Below, piece after piece: positions 15,129 to 24,151 of a DNA stretch of 64,000 nucleotides; within the stretch, counting starts at the first letter, position 1, and every line of letters begins with the position of its first letter. The notes beneath the pieces are model-generated. The model saw only the letters and a list, made by a program, of their open reading frames with translations, did not search any database and was not told the DNA's origin. Both the position numbers and the translations under genes were made by a program. The DNA is from an uncultured Francisella sp. (GTDB lineage Bacteria; Pseudomonadota; Gammaproteobacteria; Burkholderiales; Neisseriaceae), in assembly GCA_943913135.1 (NCBI GenBank), contig CALTVE010000001.1, positions 1 to 64,000 of the forward strand, written 5' to 3'.

Positions 15129-16115
15129 ATGCAAGGTTTATCTGTTCGCCGTCTATATAGCGATAATCAAAAAAAACTAGCTCTTTCTTGGGTAGCAGGC
15201 AGCTCTGGCGCTGATGGTAAAGTGAGATTGATCGATGCCGGCGACAAAACGGATCCCTCGTTAGTAGGTCGTTTTGGTTCTATTCACGATAATCAAATTC
15301 AAATTATTGGTCCATCAGAAGCGCGTTTTTTAGAACATAAAACCGTGCAAGACACTTTTGCCTTCTTTTTAAAATTTTTAATCGATTCACCGACTAAACT
15401 GGTGGTAGTTACCGATGATTTATCGCTGCCAGAAAATTTAAAACGTTTTTGTGAAAGCTATCGGATACCTTTAATGAAGACGCCTGTGCAGACTTCCAAG
15501 GTGATTGACATTTTGCAACTTTATTTGCAAAAGGCATTAGCCCCTTCGACGATCATGCATGGTGTGTTTATGAATGTGTTTGAAGTAGGAACATTATTGC
15601 AAGGGAGCCCGGGTTTAGGTAAAAGTGAATTGGCTTTGGAATTATTGTCTCGAGGCCATTCTTTAATTGCTGATGACGCAGTGAAAATCTATAAAACTGG
15701 ACCTGATACTTTAGAAGGGCGTTGTCCTTCTTTGCTGCGCGATTTTTTAGAAGTGAGAGGGCTCGGTATCTTGAACGTACGCACTATGTTCGGTGAAACT
15801 GCAGTGCGTTTAAAAAAACCTTTAAAACTAATTATCCAACTGGCGAGCGTCGATGATGCATATATGAAAAGTCTAGATAGACTAAGCATGAAAACCGAAA
15901 CTCAGACCATTTTAGATGTGCCCGTGCGAGAGATTTTTATTCCAGTGGGTCCAGGACGCAATATTGCAGTGCTAACCGAAGCAGCAGTGCGCAACTATAT
16001 CCTACAAAGGCGAGGGCTCAATAGTATGAAAGAGTTTTTAAGCCGCCATCAAGAAGCGATGGCGGATAATAAGCAATCGCTTTTGGATGATCAAGAAGAT
16101 GCTTATGAAGAATAA
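15129..16115 (+). CDS. hprK: HPr kinase/phosphorylase HprK
   Basis: 328 aa. It phosphorylates and dephosphorylates a serine of HPr/NPr. N-terminal domain to about 130, then the kinase domain: catalytic His144 (MHGVFMNV), Walker A GSPGLGKS (159-166), and the family signature around LEVRGLGILNVRTMFGE (about 206-222). E. coli and relatives lack this gene; it occurs in beta- and some gammaproteobacteria next to ptsN. No HPr/NPr gene is seen in the window. It converges on bcp with a 6-nt gap. Confidence 0.93.
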   Translation: MQGLSVRRLYSDNQKKLALSWVAGSSGADGKVRLIDAGDKTDPSLVGRFGSIHDNQIQIIGPSEARFLEHKTVQDTFAFFLKFLIDSPTKLVVVTDDLSLPENLKRFCESYRIPLMKTPVQTSKVIDILQLYLQKALAPSTIMHGVFMNVFEVGTLLQGSPGLGKSELALELLSRGHSLIADDAVKIYKTGPDTLEGRCPSLLRDFLEVRGLGILNVRTMFGETAVRLKKPLKLIIQLASVDDAYMKSLDRLSMKTETQTILDVPVREIFIPVGPGRNIAVLTEAAVRNYILQRRGLNSMKEFLSRHQEAMADNKQSLLDDQEDAYEE

Positions 16116-16121
16116 AAAACG

Positions 16122-16583
16122 TTAATTTTCTTTTTCCGTAATCTCTTTAAGCTTTTTTAATAAACGTCTAGCATGGCCTAGGGCTTTCACTTTGCGTTCT
16201 TCAATGATGATCTGACCGTCTTTATCCAGCACAAAAGTACTACGCTCGATACCCAGGCTGATTTTACCAAAGAGAGATTTTTCTTTCACCACCCCATATT
16301 GACGGCATACCTTTCCTTCGGGATCAGATAACAAAATGATCCCTAAAGATTTTTTAATACGAAATTTTTGATGCGATTCAACACTGTTGCGCGATACACC
16401 GGCAATTTCATAACCGAGCTTTTTGTATTCGCCTTGCAAAGTAGTAAATTCCTGTCCTTCGATGGAACAGCCAGGAGTGTTATCTCGAGGGTAAAAATAA
16501 AGCACTAAGGGAAGATGATCTCGGGCTTTAAAAATATGGTCTTGATCATCTGGAAGCTCAAATAAAGTGTTTTCTGGAGTCAC
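16122..16583 (-). CDS. bcp: peroxiredoxin of the Bcp/PrxQ type
   Basis: 153 aa thioredoxin-fold peroxidase that reduces H2O2 and organic peroxides. The peroxidatic Cys39 lies in YFYPRDNTPGCS. The second Cys five residues later, found in E. coli Bcp, is Gly here; another Cys (Cys93, EGKVCRQYGV) remains. The N-terminus lacks the usual GDxAPxF segment, so it is slightly short. Its start overlaps the end of plsY by 4 nt. Confidence 0.9.
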   Translation of the reverse strand: MTPENTLFELPDDQDHIFKARDHLPLVLYFYPRDNTPGCSIEGQEFTTLQGEYKKLGYEIAGVSRNSVESHQKFRIKKSLGIILLSDPEGKVCRQYGVVKEKSLFGKISLGIERSTFVLDKDGQIIIEERKVKALGHARRLLKKLKEITEKEN

Positions 16584-17191
16584 CTAATTTTTTCTCCTAT
16601 CTTATTTTCTTCCTTATGGATAAGCTTACGGATATTTTCATGATGACGCAAGATGACAAAAATCGAAATGACTAAAATTGGCCATCGATAGGTGTTTATC
16701 GGTACGAAATACAAGCTTAAGAGAGGAGCAAAAATAGAAACTGCAATGCCGGCGACAGAAGAAATGCGCAGAGCTAAAGCCAATGTCAGCCAGATAATAA
16801 AAAGGATTAAGGTTAGCATGGGGGAAAAAGCACAGAAAACACCGGCGGCAGTGGCTACCCCCTTACCCCCTTTAAATTTAAAGAAAATAGGAAACATATG
16901 GCCTACAACTACAGCAATGGCAATGATACAGATAGCCTCCTCAGTTAAACCCAGGGGAGAAGCATACTGAATGCTCAAAAATACGATGGCCCAGCCTTTG
17001 ATGCCATCACCCAGCAGGGTCAATAATGCTACTATTTTATTACCGCTGCGCAGTACATTGGTGGCTCCCGGATTTTTAGAACCATAAGAGCGTGGATCTT
17101 GTAGTTTAAATAGTTTCGAAAGGATGATTGCGAAAGAGAGAGAACCTAAAAGATAGGCGGCAATAATCAGTATAATTGAATTTGCGTTCAT
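16580..17191 (-). CDS. plsY: glycerol-3-phosphate acyltransferase PlsY
   Basis: 203 aa inner-membrane enzyme with about five helices. It transfers acyl groups from acyl-phosphate to glycerol-3-phosphate, the first step of phospholipid synthesis. Family motifs: GSLSFAIILSK near the N-terminus, GSKNPGATNVLR, and the glycine-rich FKGGKGVATAAG. It is divergent from folB, with an 84-nt gap. Confidence 0.94.
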   Translation of the reverse strand: MNANSIILIIAAYLLGSLSFAIILSKLFKLQDPRSYGSKNPGATNVLRSGNKIVALLTLLGDGIKGWAIVFLSIQYASPLGLTEEAICIIAIAVVVGHMFPIFFKFKGGKGVATAAGVFCAFSPMLTLILFIIWLTLALALRISSVAGIAVSIFAPLLSLYFVPINTYRWPILVISIFVILRHHENIRKLIHKEENKIGEKIR

Positions 17192-17275
17192 TTAGTTATA
17201 ACCTAGAAAGGCAAGTTTAAGAATTCTACCCTAATCAGAAAGCAATAAAAAGGCAGTGGGATAAGGAACATTCCA

Positions 17276-17635
17276 GTGGAATACCAATTACGCTTAAAAC
17301 GCATTACTTTTAAAACAACCTTGGGGGTGTATGATTGGGAACAACGTGCGTCGCGCGATTTCCTATTGAATCTGACTCTGTTTATCACTAATGCCAGCGG
17401 TACCAGTGATGATTTAAGCGATACGGTCAATTATGAGCAGCTGGTGCAAAATTTGCGCCATAAATACGCTTCCTTACGCTTTAAGCTTTTGGAGCGTTTG
17501 GGAGAACATATTGCCGACTATATTTTGCAAAATTATCCCGTTACCAAACTGCAGTTAGAAATTATTAAACCCAATATACTGCCGGCGGTAGAAGAAGTGG
17601 GGCTTTACCTACAGCGGAGCAAACAGGATGGTTAA
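17276..17635 (+). CDS. folB: dihydroneopterin aldolase FolB
   Basis: 119 aa, normal size, starting with GTG at 17276 after AAGGA at about 9 nt. It converts dihydroneopterin to hydroxymethyl-dihydropterin for folate. Signatures: TLGVYDWEQRASRDFLL at the N-terminus, TVNYEQL and the catalytic Lys in LEIIKPNILP. Ends overlapping nadK by 8 nt. Confidence 0.93.
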   Translation: MEYQLRLKRITFKTTLGVYDWEQRASRDFLLNLTLFITNASGTSDDLSDTVNYEQLVQNLRHKYASLRFKLLERLGEHIADYILQNYPVTKLQLEIIKPNILPAVEEVGLYLQRSKQDG

Positions 17636-18533
17636 TGCTTTTACCCCTAATAGAGTCGGCCTTGTCTTACGTAAGAATACACCCAGCTTAGCGAAAAATG
17701 CACGGACGCTTATTGAATTTTTGTTGGCCAGCGGTCGAAAAGTAATGATGGATCAAGATAATAGCCGTGAAATAGAAAATGAGTTAGGTATTGATTTGCC
17801 TTCCGAGATGATGCGCTGTCCGTTATTACATTTGGGTAAAAAAAGCGAAGTGATCATCGTATTAGGGGGCGATGGAACTTTGTTAACGGTGGGTCGCTTT
17901 GTAGCTAAAGATCAAGTGCCTTTAATCGGTATCAACCGAGGTCGCTTGGGTTTTTTAACTCAACTTCCCTGGGGCGATACGGCTTTGGCCGATATAGAGG
18001 CTATTTTGAGTGGCGAGCGTCAGATTGAAGAAAGACACATGTTGACGGGGCAGGTATTAAGAGAGGGTAAAGTAATCAGTAAATTACTGGCGGTGAATGA
18101 AATAGCGATTGGACGGGGGGCTCAAGGAAAATTAATGGAGTTCGAAGTCTTTGTTAATGGTTCTTTTGTATATACTCAGCTATCAGATGGTCTAATCGTT
18201 TCTACCCCCACCGGATCTACTGCTTATTCTTTGGCGGCAGGCGGTCCAATTTTGTCTGTTACTTTACCCGCGATCAATATAGTGCCAATTTGTGCTCAAT
18301 CACTCACCAATCGTCCTATTGTTCTCAACGATCATGCTAAAATCGAGATTTTAATTATAGAAGGACAAGATAGTATGGCCCATTTTGATGGCCATCATAC
18401 TATCCCTTTGCGCAACTTAGACCGTTTACAGATAGAATGCGCTAAAGAAAAATTAATTCTCTGGCAGAGTAAGCGCTACGATTATTTTGGTACCTTACGA
18501 GAAAAATTACGTTGGGGGGAACAGCTCGTCTAA
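17628..18533 (+). CDS. nadK: NAD kinase
   Basis: 301 aa. It makes NADP from NAD and ATP. Motifs: LGGDGTLL (ATP site), GINRGRLGFLTQL, and the glycine-rich DGLIVSTPTGSTAYSLAAGGPI. It overlaps folB and is followed 4 nt later by recN; nadK-recN adjacency is common in gammaproteobacteria. Confidence 0.96.
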   Translation: MVNAFTPNRVGLVLRKNTPSLAKNARTLIEFLLASGRKVMMDQDNSREIENELGIDLPSEMMRCPLLHLGKKSEVIIVLGGDGTLLTVGRFVAKDQVPLIGINRGRLGFLTQLPWGDTALADIEAILSGERQIEERHMLTGQVLREGKVISKLLAVNEIAIGRGAQGKLMEFEVFVNGSFVYTQLSDGLIVSTPTGSTAYSLAAGGPILSVTLPAINIVPICAQSLTNRPIVLNDHAKIEILIIEGQDSMAHFDGHHTIPLRNLDRLQIECAKEKLILWQSKRYDYFGTLREKLRWGEQLV

Positions 18534-18537
18534 GACT

Positions 18538-20211
18538 ATGCTAGAGACTATAAGCATTAAAGATTTTGCTCTGATTGAAGAAAAAGAATTAGATTTTGCC
18601 CCTGGATTTACCGTGTTAAGTGGTGAAACAGGAGCTGGAAAATCAATTTTGCTCGGTGCTTTAGGTTTACTTTTAGGTGATAAAGCCGATTATGATAAGA
18701 TCCGTCAAGGGCAAGAAGAGGCTGAGTTATCGGCGCTTTTTTCTTTGCATGACAGCACCTCAGTCAAACCACTTCTCACTGAACTGAATATCCCTTTTGA
18801 CGAAGAATTGTTGATCCGGCGTAAAATCAATCGGCATAATAAAAGTAAAATTTATTTAAATGGGGTAACAGTCGGTGTACAAGAATTAAAAGCAGTAGGC
18901 AAAGAATTAATTGTGATCAATGCTCAAGGCGCAGCGGCGAAACTTTTCAGCGATAAGCTAAAGCGCCAGATGCTCGATGCTTTTCTACCTGTTCCAGATT
19001 TAGTCAATAAAACGGCTGAAGCTTTTGTCGCCTGGCAAAATAAGGAAAAAGCCTTGCAAAAAGCGAAACAAGGGCGAATAAATGACGAACAAGAAAAAGC
19101 ATTACTGATGTGGCAACAGCAAGAAATAGCTGCTTTAGCCCCCCAAGAAGGGGAATGGGAAGAGATCAATTTAAACTATAACGCCTTAAGTCACCATCAG
19201 GAAATCCTGGCCATCGCTGAAGAAATTGAACATTCTTTAAGTAAAGATAAGGGAATGCAGGAAATCATTGCCCGCTTTATTCATCAGTTATCGCTGTTTA
19301 GCAAGGAAGAAAAACTCTTTCTTGAAAGCAGCGATATTTTAAGTTCAGTCAGTAACGAACTTTCTGAAGTGGCCCTGCTGATGCGGTCTATTATAGGAAA
19401 GGGAGAGTTGGATGAAGCCCAGTTGAAAAATCTACAAGAAAGGCTACAAAGTTATCAGGCCCTTGCTAAAAAATATCAAATTGCTCCAGAAGATTTGGTG
19501 CGTAAGGCCGAAGATATAGAAAAGAGTTTGGCTCGTCTTAATGAAGGACAGAATATCGGACGTTTACAGGAAGAAACCGACGCCCTTAAAAGAGATTATT
19601 TAAGTTACGCGACCCCATTGACTCAAGAAAGGGAAAAAGCAGGACATAAATTGGGGCAAGAAGTGACTCATATTCTTCATACTCTTGCCTTGGATAAAGC
19701 GGCTTTTCGAGTGCGTCTGGAAAAAGCGGTTCCAAGCGCAAGTGGCCAAGATAAAGTGCTCTTTGAAGTGGCGATGAATGTCGGCAGTCCTTGGCAAGAA
19801 GTGGCTAAAGCTGCTTCTGGAGGTGAATTGGCGCGTATTAATTTAGCATTGCAGGTCATTAGCTCGCGCTTTGAGCAGATCCCCGTCTTGATTTTTGATG
19901 AAGTAGATACTGGGATTGGAGGTAAAGTTGCTGATCAAGTAGGTTTTTATTTGAAATCTTTAGCTAAAAATCAGCAAATTTTAGCCATTACTCACTTACC
20001 TCAGGTGGCAGTATATGGAGATCAACAGGTTAGGGTAGAAAAAAAGATTCGCGAAAAAGATACTATCAGCGAGATACGTTCTTTAAACGAAAAAGAGCGG
20101 CAAGAAGAAATCGCCCGTATGCTAGGAGGGGGTGAAATCACCGACCTTACTTTATGCCACGCCAAGGAATTAATTTTTTTAGCGAAAAATCGCGTTATTC
20201 TGGCTCAGTAA
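18538..20211 (+). CDS. recN: DNA repair protein RecN
   Basis: 557 aa from ATG at 18538 (MLETISIKDFALIEE), the conserved N-terminus; an upstream in-frame start inside nadK is not used. An SMC-like ATPase for double-strand break repair: Walker A SGETGAGKSILLGAL, a central coiled coil, then the ABC signature ASGGELARI and Walker B PVLIFDEVDTGIGG. Its last 17 nt overlap the convergent ferredoxin gene. Confidence 0.95.
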   Translation: MLETISIKDFALIEEKELDFAPGFTVLSGETGAGKSILLGALGLLLGDKADYDKIRQGQEEAELSALFSLHDSTSVKPLLTELNIPFDEELLIRRKINRHNKSKIYLNGVTVGVQELKAVGKELIVINAQGAAAKLFSDKLKRQMLDAFLPVPDLVNKTAEAFVAWQNKEKALQKAKQGRINDEQEKALLMWQQQEIAALAPQEGEWEEINLNYNALSHHQEILAIAEEIEHSLSKDKGMQEIIARFIHQLSLFSKEEKLFLESSDILSSVSNELSEVALLMRSIIGKGELDEAQLKNLQERLQSYQALAKKYQIAPEDLVRKAEDIEKSLARLNEGQNIGRLQEETDALKRDYLSYATPLTQEREKAGHKLGQEVTHILHTLALDKAAFRVRLEKAVPSASGQDKVLFEVAMNVGSPWQEVAKAASGGELARINLALQVISSRFEQIPVLIFDEVDTGIGGKVADQVGFYLKSLAKNQQILAITHLPQVAVYGDQQVRVEKKIREKDTISEIRSLNEKERQEEIARMLGGGEITDLTLCHAKELIFLAKNRVILAQ

Positions 20212-20485
20212 AGAAATCTTCTGTGGCTTCTCTTTCCGGTAGATTGATATTTAAATACAGGTTTTCTGCTGCTACGCAGCTGCATGGTAAAATTTCATCG
20301 GGTAAAAGATAGGCTAAAGGGAAACGAACATATTTAACTCGTCCTCGCAGTATTTTTAGGCGGCAGGTGCCGCAATAGCCCGCACGGCATTGGTATTCGG
20401 GAGCGTAGCCATTTTTTTCCAGAGCATCCAGTAAAAGTTCCTCTTCCTCTGTTTCAAAGCTACCAGAATTAGTTTCTACCCACAT
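20195..20485 (-). CDS. yfaE: 2Fe-2S ferredoxin of the NrdB-maintenance (YfaE) type
   Basis: 96 aa from ATG at 20485, one base after the nrdB stop; a TTG start 12 nt upstream is possible. Plant-type ferredoxin with cysteines CRAGYCGTC and a distal CSC. In E. coli the ferredoxin next to nrdB (YfaE) supplies electrons to rebuild the diferric-tyrosyl cofactor of NrdB, and the same position here argues for that role. Its 3' end overlaps convergent recN by 17 nt. Confidence 0.87.
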   Translation of the reverse strand: MWVETNSGSFETEEEELLLDALEKNGYAPEYQCRAGYCGTCRLKILRGRVKYVRFPLAYLLPDEILPCSCVAAENLYLNINLPEREATEDFFTEPE

Positions 20486-20486
20486 A

Positions 20487-21617
20487 TTAAAGTTCAAAGT
20501 CTTCTAAAGAGTCAGTGTCTACTTCAGAATCGATTTGCCCTACTAAATAAGAACTTAATTCCACTTCTTGCGGCGCCACCTGAACATTATCAGAAACGAG
20601 CCACGTATTAATCCAGGGGATGGGGTTTTGTTTAGCCGTTGTGAAAGCAGGCTCTAAGCCTATGCTTTTCATGCGAATATTAGTAATGTACTCAATATAT
20701 TGCCACAGAATTGTTTTATTAAGGCCAATCATAGAGCCTTCTTTAAATAAATATTCTGCCCAGGCTTTTTCTTGTTCAGCTGCCTGTTTAAATAAATTAA
20801 ATGATTCTTGCTCTGTTTCAGCTGCGATCTGCGCCATTTCTGGATCATCTTTACCCATGCGCATTAAGTTGATCATATGCTGTGTACCGGTTAAATGTAA
20901 GGCTTCATCACGTGCGATTAAGCGAATAATCTTGGCGTTTCCTTCCATGAGTTTGCGTTCGGCAAAGGCAAAGGAACAGGCAAAACTGACATAAAAGCGG
21001 ATCGCTTCTAGAATGTTTACGCACATCAGGCATAAGTACAGTTTTTTCTTAAGGGTGTATAAAGACAGATTAACTTTTTCACCTACTAATTCATGTTGAC
21101 CTTCACCAAAGCGGCAATAAAGTGCGTTGTAGCGGATTAAGTCATCATAGTAGCGAGAGATATCTTTAGCTCTTTTCACAATTTCTTTATTTTCTACGAT
21201 GTCATCGAATACTGCTGACGGATTATTGACGATATTGCGGATAATATGGGTGTAAGAGCGTGAATGAATGGTTTCAGAAAATGCCCAAGTTTCTATCCAT
21301 GTTTCCAATTCTGGCAGAGAGACAATGGGCAAAAAGGCCACATTAGGACTACGTCCTTGAATAGAATCTAACAAAGTTTGGTATTTTAAATTACTTAAAA
21401 AGATATGCCGTTCGTTTTCCGGAAGATGGCTAAAATCAATACGATCATTGGAAATATCCACTTCTTCTGGGCGCCAGAAGAAGGAAAGCTGCTTTTCAAT
21501 CAACTGTTCAAATATTGGATAGCGCTGTTGATCATAGCGTGCAATGTTTACTGGGTTACCAAAAAACATCGGCTCCTTTAACGCATCATTGTATTTTTGG
21601 CTAAAGATAGTGTACAT
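20487..21617 (-). CDS. nrdB: class Ia ribonucleotide reductase beta subunit NrdB
   Basis: 376 aa from ATG at 21617 with AGGAGA just upstream, the same length as E. coli NrdB; the longer in-frame start at 21659 overlaps nrdA and is rejected. It holds the diiron-tyrosyl radical. Near-identical family blocks include QLSFFWRPEEVD, LKYQTLLDSIQGRSPNVA and WAFSETIHSRSYTHIIRN. The C-terminal tail is acidic, as needed to dock on NrdA. It needs oxygen, so the organism grows aerobically. Confidence 0.97.
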   Translation of the reverse strand: MYTIFSQKYNDALKEPMFFGNPVNIARYDQQRYPIFEQLIEKQLSFFWRPEEVDISNDRIDFSHLPENERHIFLSNLKYQTLLDSIQGRSPNVAFLPIVSLPELETWIETWAFSETIHSRSYTHIIRNIVNNPSAVFDDIVENKEIVKRAKDISRYYDDLIRYNALYCRFGEGQHELVGEKVNLSLYTLKKKLYLCLMCVNILEAIRFYVSFACSFAFAERKLMEGNAKIIRLIARDEALHLTGTQHMINLMRMGKDDPEMAQIAAETEQESFNLFKQAAEQEKAWAEYLFKEGSMIGLNKTILWQYIEYITNIRMKSIGLEPAFTTAKQNPIPWINTWLVSDNVQVAPQEVELSSYLVGQIDSEVDTDSLEDFEL

Positions 21618-21631
21618 AAGATTCTCCTGCG

Positions 21632-23911
21632 TTAAATCTTGCAGGCTCCCCCCTCGCAATCGCTATCATTGAGGTCGTCCTGGCTATTATTAGCCCCATC
21701 GCGGGTATTGTGATAATACAAAGTCTTTATTCCAAATTTGTAAGCTGCAAGTAAATCTTTGAAGAGCACATTCATCGGCACCTTGTTATCTGGGAAGATA
21801 TTGGGGTCATAATTGGTATTGGTTGATATGGATTGATCGATAAATTTTTGCATAATCCCGACAAGTTTTAAGTAGCCATCGTTGTTGGGCATATCCCATA
21901 GTAGTTCATATTGATTTTTTAAACGTTCGTATTCAGGGACCACTTGCTTTAATACCCCATCTTTAGATTGTTTTACACTGACTAAGCCGCGTGGCGGCTC
22001 AATACCATTGGTAGCGTTGGATATTTGGCTAGAGGTTTCTGAAGGCATTAAGGATGACACAGTAGAATTGCGTAAACCATACTTTTTAATGTTTTGACGC
22101 AATTCTTCCCAGTCCAGATGTAACGGTTCAGAGCAATAATCATCGACCGCCTTTTTATAGGTATCGATCGGCAAAATACCTTGCGCATAGGTGGTTTCTT
22201 TAAAACCTGGGCAAGGAGCAAATTCTTGCGCTAATTTAAGCGACGCTTTTAATAAATAGTATTGGAAGGCTTCAAAAGTTTGATGGGTCAAGATATTGGC
22301 TGAGCCATCAGAATATTTTAAACCGTGTTTAGCGAGGTAGTAGGCATAGTTGATCACCCCTATGCCCAGGGGACGGCGTTTCTTAGTGGCCTCACGTGCC
22401 GCAAGAATGGGGTAGTGCTGATAGTCCAAAAGTGCATCTAAGCCGCGAACCAGCAGTTCACATAACTCTTCCATTTCTTCTAGTTTTTCTATTTTGCCCA
22501 AATTTAAGGCAGATAAGGTGCAGAGTGCAATTTCCCCCTCTGGATCCTCTAGGTAATTTAAATGTTGTGTAGGTAGGGTGATTTCTAAACAGAGGTTGGA
22601 TTGCCGGATGGGTGCTAACGCCGGTGCAAAGGCACTGTGGGTGTTGCAGTGATCTACATTTTGAATATAAATCCTCCCGGTGCTTGCCCTTTCTTGCATC
22701 AAAAGAGAAAAAAGCTCTACAGCGCTCACCTTTTTTTTACGGATTTTTTCATCGTTTTCATATTGCTGATAGAGTTTTTCAAATTCATTTTGATCGGCAA
22801 AAAAAGCGTCATATAGCCCAGGCACCTCATCAGGTGAAAACAGGGTAATATATTGGTTTTTAATCAATCTTTGATAGAGGGTGCGGTTAATTTGAACACC
22901 GTAATCTAAGTGACGAATTCGATTTTCCTCTACACCGCGGTTATTTTTTAGCACCAATAGAGATTCTACTTCCAGGTGCCACAAGGGATAAAACAAAGTT
23001 GCGGCGCCGCCCCTGACCCCTCCTTGAGAGCAAGATTTTACGGCTGCCTGAAAGAGCTTAAAAAATGGAATACAGCCCGTATGACGGGCTTCACCGCCCC
23101 GAATTTCACTGCCCAAAGCGCGGATGCGGCCGCCATTAATGCCAATTCCTGCTCTTTGCGAAACGTATTTCACAATTGCAGCAGTGGTAGCATTGATCGA
23201 ATCTAAGCTGTCGCCACATTCGATCAATACACAAGAGCTAAATTGGCGCGATGGTGTACGCAAGCCTGCCATAATCGGCGTGGGTAAAGATAATTTAAAA
23301 GTGGAAATGGCGTCGTAAAAAGCTTTAACGTAATTTAAGCGCGTTTTTTTAGGGTAGGAAGCAAATAAACACATCGTAACCAAGATATAGAGAAATTGTG
23401 GACTCTCATAAACTTCTCGAGTCACTCGGTTTTGTACTAAGTATTTGCTTTCTAGCTGCTTGACGCCGGTGTAAGAAAAATCTAAATCACGTTCATGCTT
23501 TAAATAGCTATCTAAGATCTTAAACTCTTCCTCACTATAATCTTGCAATAGTTCAGGGTCATATTTTTTTAAATCTACCAAGCGCTTGACCTGTTTCCAT
23601 AGGGGAGGGGGGGTATAGCGTCCGTAGGCGATTTTGCGTAAATGGAAAATCGCTAACCGTGCGGCTAGGTATTGATAATCAGGGGTTTCAGAAGAGATTA
23701 GATCTGCGGCCGCTTTGATGATTGTTTCATGAATATCTTTGGTGCGAATACCGTTGTAAAACTGGATTTGCGATTTTAGTTCCACTTGTGAGACAGAGAC
23801 ATTGTCTAACCCTTCGGCAGCCCACTCAATTACTCGATGGATTTTATCAAGATTGATTGCTTCTTCACGGCCATCACGTTTGATGACTTTCAAGCCTGAA
23901 ACATTGGTCAT
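21632..23911 (-). CDS. nrdA: class Ia ribonucleotide reductase alpha subunit NrdA
   Basis: 759 aa from ATG at 23911 (MTNVSGLKVIKRDG), with GAGG upstream; a start 39 nt earlier is less likely. Catalytic subunit making deoxyribonucleotides: an N-terminal ATP-cone for activity control (about 5-95), the barrel with CVLIECGDSLDSI, the conserved NLCLEI segment, and a C-terminal redox pair (CEGGAC). nrdB follows after 14 nt. I searched the 240-nt upstream gap for NrdR boxes and saw none. Confidence 0.97.
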   Translation of the reverse strand: MTNVSGLKVIKRDGREEAINLDKIHRVIEWAAEGLDNVSVSQVELKSQIQFYNGIRTKDIHETIIKAAADLISSETPDYQYLAARLAIFHLRKIAYGRYTPPPLWKQVKRLVDLKKYDPELLQDYSEEEFKILDSYLKHERDLDFSYTGVKQLESKYLVQNRVTREVYESPQFLYILVTMCLFASYPKKTRLNYVKAFYDAISTFKLSLPTPIMAGLRTPSRQFSSCVLIECGDSLDSINATTAAIVKYVSQRAGIGINGGRIRALGSEIRGGEARHTGCIPFFKLFQAAVKSCSQGGVRGGAATLFYPLWHLEVESLLVLKNNRGVEENRIRHLDYGVQINRTLYQRLIKNQYITLFSPDEVPGLYDAFFADQNEFEKLYQQYENDEKIRKKKVSAVELFSLLMQERASTGRIYIQNVDHCNTHSAFAPALAPIRQSNLCLEITLPTQHLNYLEDPEGEIALCTLSALNLGKIEKLEEMEELCELLVRGLDALLDYQHYPILAAREATKKRRPLGIGVINYAYYLAKHGLKYSDGSANILTHQTFEAFQYYLLKASLKLAQEFAPCPGFKETTYAQGILPIDTYKKAVDDYCSEPLHLDWEELRQNIKKYGLRNSTVSSLMPSETSSQISNATNGIEPPRGLVSVKQSKDGVLKQVVPEYERLKNQYELLWDMPNNDGYLKLVGIMQKFIDQSISTNTNYDPNIFPDNKVPMNVLFKDLLAAYKFGIKTLYYHNTRDGANNSQDDLNDSDCEGGACKI

Positions 23912-24070
23912 ACGTGCCTCTTCGTCAGATAAGGATAATATTGCCAACACCTTGTCTTTAAAGGAAAAAATTGTGTAGCATCTTTTAAAAAATAATTAAT
24001 AACCCTTTGTATTTAATGGATTAATACACTAAGAAACTAAAGGGAAATGCGAAAACGCTCTTACCTTGTT

Positions 24071-24076
24071 ATTATA
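24071..24076 (-). promoter_or_regulatory. possible -10 box of nrdAB
   Basis: Exact TATAAT on the minus strand in the nrdA/rarA divergent gap, giving a leader of about 150 nt before nrdA. There is no good -35. Confidence 0.3.
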
Positions 24077-24125
24077 CTTTGAAAAGCTATTTACTAATAG
24101 GGTGCTCTCACGTTCGAAAGTAGAT

Positions 24126-24142
24126 CTCTTAATTTTTAAGAG
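24126..24142. repeat. short palindrome before rarA
   Basis: CTCTTAA and TTAAGAG are exact inverted repeats with a TTT centre, ending 9 nt before the rarA start codon. The right arm includes the AAGAG that would be the ribosome site, so folding could mask it. Confidence 0.4.
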
Positions 24143-24151
24143 CGGTACAAT

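Noticed and set aside
23912..24151. NrdR boxes before nrdA
   Set aside because: I looked for the ACACNATATATNGTGT-like 16-mer and found only fragments such as TTGTGTAG, not a pair of boxes.
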